From an uncultured Bacteroidia bacterium (GTDB lineage Bacteria; Bacteroidota; Bacteroidia; Bacteroidales; UBA932), in NCBI GenBank assembly GCA_902798975.1, contig CADBYT010000007.1:62001-126000 (forward strand): 64,000 nucleotides of DNA, in the 5' to 3' direction. Numbering within the stretch: position 1 is the stretch's first letter; each line of letters opens with the position of its first letter. Shown here one piece after another: positions 9,602-16,620 of this stretch. The notes beneath the pieces were generated by a model. The model searched no databases. It saw nothing but the letters and a program-made list of their open reading frames with translations, and had not been told where the DNA came from. The translations under genes were made by a program, and so were the position numbers.

Positions 9602-9638
9602 TGGGGAAGGTCTGGGATTTGAAATGAGACCTTCCCCA
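9602..9638. other. Perfect 12-bp inverted repeat in the clc-dtd gap
   Basis: TGGGGAAGGTCT at 9602-9613 pairs perfectly with 9627-9638 around a 13-nt loop. No T-run follows, so it is not a standard terminator. TTTATCTTTTGG lies just upstream. The rest of the 205-nt gap (9486-9690) is pyrimidine-rich with no gene that I can support. Confidence 0.6.
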
Positions 9639-9666
9639 TGGGCGTTGCCAATAAGCCGCTTTTCGT

Positions 9667-9675
9667 TATCTTTGC
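9667..9675 (+). promoter_or_regulatory. -7 box (TATCTTTGC) of dtd
   Basis: Perfect TAnnTTTG match 16 nt before the dtd ATG. Confidence 0.65.
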
Positions 9676-9690
9676 AAAAACAACAAAGGT

Positions 9691-10143
9691 ATGCGCGTGG
9701 TGATTCAGCGGGTTTCGGAGGCTTCCGTGACGATTGGGGGCGTGGTCCGGTCAAAGATCGGGCAGGGCTTGCTGGTGCTGCTGGGGATCGGGCCGGACGA
9801 CGGAGCGGAGGATATCGACTGGCTGGTCAGGAAGGTGGCCGGGTTACGGATTTTCAACGACGACGAAGGGGTGATGAACCGGAGTGTCGTGGAGGTCGGG
9901 GGAGAGGCGCTGGTCGTCAGCCAGTTCACGCTGATGGCTTCCACCAAGAAGGGCAACCGGCCGTCCTATATCGGCGCCGCCGGGCATGAGATTGCGGTTC
10001 CCATGTACGAGGCTTTCTGCGCGGCGCTTTCCGCCGCCATCGGCCGGCCCGTCGGGACAGGGGAGTTCGGCGCCGACATGAAGGTCGCCCTGCTGAACGA
10101 CGGTCCCGTCACCATCTGCATCGATTCGAAAAACCGTATCTAG
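9691..10143 (+). CDS. dtd: D-aminoacyl-tRNA deacylase
   Basis: The 150-residue DTD hydrolyses D-aminoacyl-tRNAs (and glycyl-tRNA-Ala), protecting translation. It starts [15 protein letters not shown] and contains both signature motifs, SQFTL at about residue 77 and the cross-dimer NDGPVT at about 137, at canonical length. It is transcribed from its own TATCTTTGC box and converges on the TPR gene, with repeat B1 filling the gap. Confidence 0.97.
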   Translation: MRVVIQRVSEASVTIGGVVRSKIGQGLLVLLGIGPDDGAEDIDWLVRKVAGLRIFNDDEGVMNRSVVEVGGEALVVSQFTLMASTKKGNRPSYIGAAGHEIAVPMYEAFCAALSAAIGRPVGTGEFGADMKVALLNDGPVTICIDSKNRI

Positions 10144-10147
10144 ATTC

Positions 10148-10253
10148 CGAGCTTGCCGCGCGTAAGCGTTGTGGAGGGCGGAGCCGGAATTGGTTTTTCG
10201 AGCTACTGCACGAAAAATAATTCCGGGCCGCCCGCGAGGAAGCGGCAAGCTCG
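10148..10253. repeat. Palindromic repeat element B1 between convergent genes
   Basis: Outer arms CGAGCTTGCCGC (10148-10159) and 10242-10253 are perfectly complementary. An inner imperfect palindrome pairs the segment around 10178-10200 with 10211-10232. The right arm abuts the stop codon of the TPR gene and the left begins 4 nt after the dtd stop, so the hairpin fills the whole intergenic gap. A 23-nt core segment (10178-10200) is identical to 44394-44416. It may serve as a two-way terminator. Confidence 0.8.
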
Positions 10254-11411
10254 CTATTTGTCTTGGAAGAAGAGTTCGGCGGTCATGCGCTCGACGCCGC
10301 CGTCGGCGATTTCTCGGCCGCGGGTGCCTTCGGCGAAGCACCCCTGGGCTTTCTTGAACCAGGAAAGGGCCGTCCTGTAGTCTTTCTTGTATTCGTAGCA
10401 CTGCGCGATCATGTAGAAGGCGGCATAGTGCTTCGGGTTGATTTCCAGCAGTTTGTTGTACTCCGAGATGCAAAGGTCCCACTGCCCGAATTTGTAGGCG
10501 GAGACGGCATAGTTCTGATGTGCGGAGACGGTGGCGGCGATGACCTTGGGATCCGGCTCGAGCATCGCGAGCGCCTTGTCAAACCACTCTTCCCAGCCGG
10601 ACATGCGGCAGTCCGCGGTCAACTGGCCGATGGTCAGCGCCAGTCCGACGTCCGTGGAGTCCCGCTGCCAGGCGAGCCGGAATTCCCGTTGCGCAATGCT
10701 CAGGATGCCGGTTTTCTGGGTGCACAGGCCCAGATAATAGTGGACTGCGTATCCGTCGTCCCCGAGCTGGTTCATGCGCGTGAAATCGGCCTCGGACTCG
10801 TCGTACATCTTCTTGTTGTAGCGGGCGATGCCGCGGATCGGCAGGATGGTCAGGTTGTCCGGCTCCTCGGAGAGGAAGGCGTCCGACAGCGCGAGGACTT
10901 CGTCGTATTGCTCCCGGCCCAGCAGGATGTTGCAAAGCTTGCTGAGTACGGCGTCGTTGTGCGGCCGGCGGGCCAGCGCCCGGCGGTAGTACCATTCCGC
11001 GGAATCGCGCTGTTCCAGCTGGTTGAAAGCATCTCCGACCAGCGACACCACCTGCGTGATGGAGTCCCGCTGGAGGATGTCGCGTCCGAAACCGATGGCC
11101 GCGTCATACTGCCTGGCGCGATACAGGAGGTTCATCAGGCGGAGCTTGTACAGCAGTTTGTCCGGCTGCATGTCTGCGAGCAGACTGTACTGCGACAGGG
11201 CTTCGGCGGAATTCCCGCTCTGGTAATGGCAGTCCGCCAGCTCCTCCAGCAGCTCCGCCCGGGTGCCCTGAGCGGCCATCATCTGCGTTAGCGTCGCGAT
11301 GGCCTCGTCGTATTTCCACAGCTGCTTGAGCTCCCGCACCGCCGTGAGGTCCTGTGCCGCCAGCGAAGAAAGCGACAGGAATAAAACGATGAGGGAGACT
11401 CTGCAGCGCAT
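10254..11411 (-). CDS. Secreted tetratricopeptide-repeat protein
   Basis: The 385-residue protein has a cleavable signal peptide (MRCRVSLIVLFLSLSSLAAQ). The rest is degenerate TPR helices, for example YYRRALARRPHNDAVL, YNKLLEINPKHYAAFYMIAQCYEYKKDYRTAL and a final WFKKAQGCF. TPR arrays bind partner proteins; no enzymatic domain is visible. It is 12 nt downstream of blaR1, so it is probably the third gene of the blaI-blaR1 operon. Confidence 0.85.
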   Translation of the reverse strand: MRCRVSLIVLFLSLSSLAAQDLTAVRELKQLWKYDEAIATLTQMMAAQGTRAELLEELADCHYQSGNSAEALSQYSLLADMQPDKLLYKLRLMNLLYRARQYDAAIGFGRDILQRDSITQVVSLVGDAFNQLEQRDSAEWYYRRALARRPHNDAVLSKLCNILLGREQYDEVLALSDAFLSEEPDNLTILPIRGIARYNKKMYDESEADFTRMNQLGDDGYAVHYYLGLCTQKTGILSIAQREFRLAWQRDSTDVGLALTIGQLTADCRMSGWEEWFDKALAMLEPDPKVIAATVSAHQNYAVSAYKFGQWDLCISEYNKLLEINPKHYAAFYMIAQCYEYKKDYRTALSWFKKAQGCFAEGTRGREIADGGVERMTAELFFQDK

Positions 11412-11423
11412 GGTTGGTATGGT

Positions 11424-12908
11424 TTATTGTTTTTTGGAGGTGATCAGGATGACGCCGTTCTTGGCTTCTTCGCCATATTTGTCAATGGCTTTCTGGTCCT
11501 TGAGGATTTCCATCGAGGCGATGGTAGCGGGATCGATGTCGCTGATATTTCCGGTATATTTCACGCCGTCAAGGTAGATGAGCGGATTGGAAAGACCGCC
11601 TTCTGCATCCCGGATGATGATATTGCCTTTCACCGAGAAGGTGTTGATCGTTTCAGCCTCTCCGTTCAGCTTGAAAATGACCGGGAAGGAGAAAATGACG
11701 TCGACGGCTTTTCCGTTCTGGATACCGGGCTCCCATTTCGGGGAAGCCGAGATGACGCGGACCGCTTCGGCATCCAGCGCCTCGTTGACGCTGCGCAGCA
11801 CCTTGGCGTCGCGGACTTCGCCATCGGCGCAAACCTTGAACTGCACCATGACGCGCCCTTCGATGCCGTCAGCCTTGGCGGACTCGGGGTATTTGATGTT
11901 CTGGGCGACCCATTTGGCGAATTCATTGGCATCTCCGCCGTTGAAGGTGGGTTTGCGTTCGACCTGGCCGAAGGGTACGGTTTCCCCGGCAGGCGGGTTC
12001 TGATTGATGGTAACAGGCTCGTTGACAGGCGCTTCCGCAAGGGTCGCGTTGTCGGAAGAGACGATCCGGGCGCGGGCGGGGTTGCAGACGAACATCGTCG
12101 CGGCGAGGATGGGAAGGACGGCGGCGTACGCGAAGCGGACGCGCGCAGGGGTTTGTTTCTTGTGCATCATGGTGATTCTTTGTTTTAGCTTGGCGTGGTT
12201 GAAGCCGTTGGCCAGGGAGAATCGCTGCTCTCCCACGGCTTTCCTAACCAACAATAATTGATATGAGGTTGCATCGATGCCTTTCCGGATGAGGCCTTCG
12301 TCGGCCTCGTATTCGTGCAGGAGCTTGAGCTCCGCGCGGGCGATCCACACCAGCGGGTTGAACCAGTGCACGGCGCAAACGGCGGTCATCAGCAGGATGT
12401 CCAGCGAATGACGGTTCTGCACGTGCTGCAGCTCGTGCCCGAGGATGGCGGGATATTTATCATAGTCGTCGCGGCTCATTACGACGTTCCGACCCCAGCT
12501 GAAGGAGGGCACGTCGCGGTCCACCAGCGTCAGGCGGCAGCCGTCACAGGGCGTCTGGATGCCGCTGCGTATGATTCTGCGCGTCCGCGCGACCGAGACC
12601 AGGCTGAGTGCCAGGATCGCGGCTACGCCGGCGGCATAGAGGACCGCAATCCAGGGGAAGGGTGCTGCGGAAGCACCGGCGGCTTCGCCGACCATTTCCA
12701 GCTCCCCCACCTGTACGGAAACTGTCTCCGGCAGGAGGACGGTGCGCAGGCGCAGCAGCGGCAGCAGGTGGCAGGCCACCGTCCCGACCAGCAGCGTAAT
12801 GCGGTTGAAGCGGAACAGCGAGGTGCGCCGCATCACCAGCAGGTAAAAAGCGTAGAAGATGGCCAGATACAGACTGGCGCGCGCGATATAGAGTAAGGTG
12901 GCTGTCAT
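11424..12908 (-). CDS. BlaR1/MecR1-type M56 metalloprotease fused to TonB C-terminal and plug-like domains
   Basis: The 494-residue inner-membrane protein has N-terminal helices (about 5-25, 37-52, 86-106), then a zinc protease domain with HELQH at 158-162 and a downstream HEYEADEG Glu ligand. A further membrane segment lies near 265-285. A TonB C-terminal domain follows (about 315-405, FNGGDANEFAKWVAQNIKYP). The last about 90 residues resemble the plug motif of TonB-dependent receptors (PLIYLDGVKYTGNISDIDPATIASMEILKD). BlaR1 proteins sense a signal and cleave BlaI. Its ATG overlaps the blaI stop by 4 nt. Confidence 0.9.
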   Translation of the reverse strand: MTATLLYIARASLYLAIFYAFYLLVMRRTSLFRFNRITLLVGTVACHLLPLLRLRTVLLPETVSVQVGELEMVGEAAGASAAPFPWIAVLYAAGVAAILALSLVSVARTRRIIRSGIQTPCDGCRLTLVDRDVPSFSWGRNVVMSRDDYDKYPAILGHELQHVQNRHSLDILLMTAVCAVHWFNPLVWIARAELKLLHEYEADEGLIRKGIDATSYQLLLVRKAVGEQRFSLANGFNHAKLKQRITMMHKKQTPARVRFAYAAVLPILAATMFVCNPARARIVSSDNATLAEAPVNEPVTINQNPPAGETVPFGQVERKPTFNGGDANEFAKWVAQNIKYPESAKADGIEGRVMVQFKVCADGEVRDAKVLRSVNEALDAEAVRVISASPKWEPGIQNGKAVDVIFSFPVIFKLNGEAETINTFSVKGNIIIRDAEGGLSNPLIYLDGVKYTGNISDIDPATIASMEILKDQKAIDKYGEEAKNGVILITSKKQ

Positions 12909-13270
12909 TTCTTCTTGTTTTCAATGGTTGCAATCAGGGCCTTCAGCTCTTCGATATCCATCTTGTCGTCCTCGACGAACTGGGACACGAGCAGGGAGTA
13001 GGAATTGTCATAATAGCGCTCGACCAGGTCGCCGACCGTCGAGCCGCGGTACTCCTTTTCCGTGACGGCGGGGGAGTAACAGAAACTGTTCGCCATGGGT
13101 TTGCGCGTCAGGAATCCCTTGTCTTCCAGGAACTTGACTTGCGTAGCCACGGTGTTGTATGAAGGTTTGGGGTCGGGGATCCGGGCCACGATATCCCGGA
13201 TGAACAGATCGCCGTTCTGCCAGACGATCTGCATGATTTCTTCTTCCTTGGTGGTTAATCTCTGTCGCAT
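12905..13270 (-). CDS. BlaI/MecI/CopY-family transcriptional repressor
   Basis: The 121-residue winged-helix repressor contains LTTKEEEIMQIVWQNGDLFIRDIV, then SYNTVATQVKFLEDKGFL, the recognition-helix region of the family, and a C-terminal dimerisation helix. The ATG at 13270 is used because family sequence begins there. It lies 18 nt after a TATATTTGC box. A CAGTG-TTTC-CACTG inverted repeat sits between the box and the start, so it probably represses its own operon until BlaR1 inactivates it. Confidence 0.93.
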   Translation of the reverse strand: MRQRLTTKEEEIMQIVWQNGDLFIRDIVARIPDPKPSYNTVATQVKFLEDKGFLTRKPMANSFCYSPAVTEKEYRGSTVGDLVERYYDNSYSLLVSQFVEDDKMDIEELKALIATIENKKK

Positions 13271-13275
13271 ATTCA

Positions 13276-13289
13276 CAGTGTTTCCACTG
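13276..13289. promoter_or_regulatory. Candidate BlaI operator (CAGTG-N4-CACTG)
   Basis: A perfect 5-bp inverted repeat with a 4-nt spacer lies directly downstream of the blaI -7 box, where a bound repressor would block initiation. Only one copy was seen in the window; the assignment is inference. Confidence 0.4.
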
Positions 13290-13297
13290 CAAATATA
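13289..13297 (-). promoter_or_regulatory. -7 box (TATATTTGC) of the blaI-blaR1-TPR operon
   Basis: Matches TAnnTTTG on the minus strand, 18 nt before the blaI ATG. Confidence 0.6.
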
Positions 13298-13407
13298 CAA
13301 ACAAAAATCAAAACTCCTAATCTTTTTCGGAGTTTTCCTATATAATTTCGGAAAACCAAGCTCCACTCCGGCTGATGCGGGGTTTTCCCCATTAGAAAAT
13401 AATTGTG

Positions 13408-13416
13408 TATCTTTGC
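13408..13416 (+). promoter_or_regulatory. -7 box (TATCTTTGC) of the glycosyltransferase operon
   Basis: Lies 17 nt before the ATG at 13434. Confidence 0.6.
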
Positions 13417-13433
13417 AGACTTTGAAGAAGAAG

Positions 13434-14585
13434 ATGAAAGTCCTGTTTGTCTGCAATAATGCATATCACCCTGGAAACGGTCAGAGCGTTGCCGTCAGGA
13501 AAATGATCGTCGCGCTCCGCGAACACGGCGTGGACGCCCGTTTGATGGCGATTGCCAACTCGAACCCGGATGGCCCGCAGCCCGATTTTCCGCTGGAGCA
13601 CTGGAAATACCCCGTGTTCGAACCGCTTCTCTATAAAAACGGCTTTGCTTTTGCCAAGATTGACAAGAAGGTCATCAGGAAAGCCGTGGAATGGGCGGAC
13701 GTCGTTCACATCCAGGAAGGCATGCCGCTGGAGGGGCCGGTCCTGAGGATGGCCCGAAAGATGGACAAGGCCATCACCTCGACCTACCACATCTTCGCCC
13801 AAAACTTCACGGCGAGTCTCGGGTTTTCCAAGAAGAGCATCATGAATCCACCGCTGACGTTTCTGTGGCGGCGTTTTGTGTATGACTACTGCTCCGATGT
13901 CCAGTGCCCGACGCCCGTCGTCCGCGACGTCCTGCAGAAAGAAGGCTTCAAGTCACGCCTGCACGTAATTTCCAACGGCATCGACATTCCGGCCGAGCCG
14001 GTCAAGGTAAACCCGGTATTGCCGGAAGGGACGATCGACCTGCTGTGCATCGGCCGCCTGGCCAAAGAAAAATCGCAGAACACGCTCCTGCAGGCCATGC
14101 GCTACAGCCGCTACGCCGACCGCATCCGCCTGAACTTTGCCGGAAACGGTCCCAAGGCCAAGTACTATAAGAAAATGGCCGAAGACCTGTACAAGGAGGG
14201 CGTCCTGAAGATTCCCGCCTCATTTGGCTTCTACACACATGACGAGCTCCGCGAAATGGCCCGCAAATCCTACCTCTATATCCACTGCGCCTGGGTGGAG
14301 GTCGAGGGGCTTTCCTGCCTCGAAGCCATACAGCAGGGCGTCGTGCCCGTGATTGCGCAAGGCGAGTTGATTGGCACGCCGGTCTTCGCGCTCTGCCCGG
14401 AGAGCCTGTATCCCGTCTACGACAGCAAAGCGCTGGCGGAGCGGATCGACTGGTGGATCGAGCACCCGGAGAAGCGCAACGAGATGGCGCCGCGTTACGC
14501 TGATTCCGCCAGGAAATACGATATCAACAAGTCCGCAGAGGCATTGATCTCCATGTTCAAGCTGGCGCTTGAACCGAATGCATGA
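13434..14585 (+). CDS. GT4-family glycosyltransferase, paralogue 1
   Basis: The 383-residue GT-B enzyme begins MKVLFVCNNAYHPGNGQS. It has an N-terminal acceptor domain and a C-terminal nucleotide-sugar domain with IDLLCIGRLAKEKSQNTLLQAM and the EX7E region EVEGLSCLEA. Retaining GT4 enzymes build envelope glycans; acceptor and sugar cannot be read from sequence. Its stop overlaps the following esterase start (ATGA). A second gene of the same family at 15474 shares long identical stretches such as AERIDWWIEHPE, so they arose by duplication. Confidence 0.9.
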   Translation: MKVLFVCNNAYHPGNGQSVAVRKMIVALREHGVDARLMAIANSNPDGPQPDFPLEHWKYPVFEPLLYKNGFAFAKIDKKVIRKAVEWADVVHIQEGMPLEGPVLRMARKMDKAITSTYHIFAQNFTASLGFSKKSIMNPPLTFLWRRFVYDYCSDVQCPTPVVRDVLQKEGFKSRLHVISNGIDIPAEPVKVNPVLPEGTIDLLCIGRLAKEKSQNTLLQAMRYSRYADRIRLNFAGNGPKAKYYKKMAEDLYKEGVLKIPASFGFYTHDELREMARKSYLYIHCAWVEVEGLSCLEAIQQGVVPVIAQGELIGTPVFALCPESLYPVYDSKALAERIDWWIEHPEKRNEMAPRYADSARKYDINKSAEALISMFKLALEPNA

Positions 14586-15457
14586 TGAAGCGATTCCTCC
14601 TCCTGTTGACGCTCGCGTCCGGTCTCTGCGCATGCAGCACCGCGGCGCGTTTCTACCGGGGCGAGGAAAGCAGCGAAATCGAGGCGATGCCCGCGTACGG
14701 AGGCACCATCGAAGCGGTGTACTATCCCAGCAGCGAAAAGCATATCACGCAGCGGCGCATGGTCGTCTACCTGCCGAAGGGTTATGACAAGGACACGCTC
14801 CGGCGCTATCCCGTGCTCTACCTCATCCACGGCGCGCGCGGCAACGAAAAGACCTGGATCGACAGCGCGGACGTTTTTCGCCGCCTGGATTCCCTGCGGA
14901 CCGAAGGACTGGCGAAAGACTTCATCCTGGTCATGCCCAACATGAACCGCTACACCAGCGACAGGGATTACGCCAACAGCCGCTGCCTGCGCGCCCTGCC
15001 GGCCTTCTGGACGGTGGACGGAGAAGTGGAACGCTATTTCATCGACGACGTGGTACGCTTCACGCAGCAGCGCTACCGCACCATAGAAAGGAGGTACGCC
15101 CGTGCCATCGCGGGCATGTCCAACGGCGGCCTCCAGGCGATCTACCTGTCGGCCGATTACCCGCGCGCCTTTGACTACGTCGGGCTGTTCTCGCCCTATG
15201 CGAAGGCGATGGCCGGCAAATTCCACCGCGACGTGTACTCCGGACTGCGCTGGAAGCAGAAAGAGCAGTTCTCCGATCCGCCCAAACTCTATGTCATCTA
15301 TACGGCGGAGCAAGATTTCTTCTACCATCACATGATGGCGCTTGAGAAGCGCATGATCAGGAACGGCTTCCCGCACCAGTTCGTCGTGAACCCGGGCGGC
15401 CACGAATGGTACAACTGGATAGCCAACTTCGAAGACTTCGTCCAGCGCATTTTCTGA
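14582..15457 (+). CDS. Putative esterase (esterase D / PF00756-like), probable lipoprotein
   Basis: The 291-residue alpha/beta hydrolase has a lipoprotein-like N-terminus (lipobox LCAC, Cys18). It has VYLPKGYDKDTLRRYPVLYLIHG before the nucleophile elbow GMSNGG and a C-terminal His in NPGGHEWYNW. This fold includes acetyl-xylan and feruloyl esterases and acyltransferases. Its place between two GT4 genes suggests acyl editing of the same glycan, which is inference. ATG at 14582 or 14585. Confidence 0.85.
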   Translation: MMKRFLLLLTLASGLCACSTAARFYRGEESSEIEAMPAYGGTIEAVYYPSSEKHITQRRMVVYLPKGYDKDTLRRYPVLYLIHGARGNEKTWIDSADVFRRLDSLRTEGLAKDFILVMPNMNRYTSDRDYANSRCLRALPAFWTVDGEVERYFIDDVVRFTQQRYRTIERRYARAIAGMSNGGLQAIYLSADYPRAFDYVGLFSPYAKAMAGKFHRDVYSGLRWKQKEQFSDPPKLYVIYTAEQDFFYHHMMALEKRMIRNGFPHQFVVNPGGHEWYNWIANFEDFVQRIF

Positions 15458-15473
15458 TAACTGATAACTGACT

Positions 15474-16619
15474 ATGAAAGTACTTTTTGTCTGCAACAAC
15501 GCATACAATCAGGGAAACGGTCTGAGCGTTTCCATCCACAATACGATACGCAAGCTTCGGGAACACGGCGTGAACGCCCGCCTGATGGCGATTGCCAATC
15601 CGGATCCCCAGGGCCCGCAACCCGATTTCCCGTTGGGCCACTGGAAGTTCCCCCTTTTCGAACCCATCATCTACGCCAACGGCTTCGCCTACGCTGAGAT
15701 CGACCGGGAGAAGATTGCGGAAGCCCTTGCCTGGGCGGATATCGTCCATATCCAGGAGGCCATGCCGCTGGAGAACGTGGTGGTGAAGATGGCCCGGAAG
15801 ATGGGCAAGACGCTCACCGCGACCTTTCACCTGTATCCCCACAACGTCTCGGCGAACCTTGGCCTGCCCAAGCACAATTTCGTCAACTGGCCGCTGCTGC
15901 ACAACTGGCGACGCTTGGTCTTCAATCACTGCCGGGACATCCAGTGCCCGACAGCGGTTGTCCGCGATTATTTGCTGAAACAGGGCTTCAAGGCCCGCCT
16001 GCACGTGATTTCCAACGGCACCGATATTCCGGCGGAGCCGGTGAAAGCAACATACATTTCTGTCGACGGGACGGTGGATATCCTGTGCATCGGCCGCCTG
16101 TCCAAGGAGAAATCGCAGGATACGCTGCTCAAGGCGATGCGCCACAGCCGCCATGCGGACAAGATTCATCTGATCTTTGCCGGAAACGGCCCGAAGACCA
16201 GCTACTACAAGAAAATGGCAGATCGCCTGTACCGGGAAGGCGTACTGAAAAATCCCGCCTCGTTCGGCTTCTACTCACACGCTGAACTCCAGGCGATGGC
16301 CCGCCAATCTTATCTCTACATCCACTGTGCCTGGGTGGAAGTCGAAGGCCTTTCCTGCCTGGAAGCGCTGCGGGAGGGCACCGTGCCCGTAATTACGCAG
16401 GGTGACCTGATCGGCACCTCCGTCTTCGCCCTCTGCCCGGAAAGTCTCTATCCCGCCCGCGACAGCCGCGCCCTGGCGGAGCGGATCGACTGGTGGATCG
16501 AGCACCCCGAGGAGCGCAACGAAATGGCGCAGCGCTATGCGGATTCCGCCCGCAACTACGACAATGACAAGACCATCGAGGCCTTGATCGCGATGTTCCG
16601 GCAGGCGCTCGGGCAGTAA
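15474..16619 (+). CDS. GT4-family glycosyltransferase, paralogue 2
   Basis: The 381-residue enzyme is colinear with the gene at 13434 along its length. It starts MKVLFVCNNAYNQGNG and keeps VDILCIGRLSKEKSQDTLLKAM and EVEGLSCLEAL. Divergence is greatest in the acceptor half (PHNVSANLGLPKHNFVNW versus the first copy), hinting at different acceptors. It starts 16 nt after the esterase, following a duplicated TGATAAC. It ends 1 nt from the convergent tex stop. Confidence 0.9.
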   Translation: MKVLFVCNNAYNQGNGLSVSIHNTIRKLREHGVNARLMAIANPDPQGPQPDFPLGHWKFPLFEPIIYANGFAYAEIDREKIAEALAWADIVHIQEAMPLENVVVKMARKMGKTLTATFHLYPHNVSANLGLPKHNFVNWPLLHNWRRLVFNHCRDIQCPTAVVRDYLLKQGFKARLHVISNGTDIPAEPVKATYISVDGTVDILCIGRLSKEKSQDTLLKAMRHSRHADKIHLIFAGNGPKTSYYKKMADRLYREGVLKNPASFGFYSHAELQAMARQSYLYIHCAWVEVEGLSCLEALREGTVPVITQGDLIGTSVFALCPESLYPARDSRALAERIDWWIEHPEERNEMAQRYADSARNYDNDKTIEALIAMFRQALGQ

Positions 16620-16620
16620 G

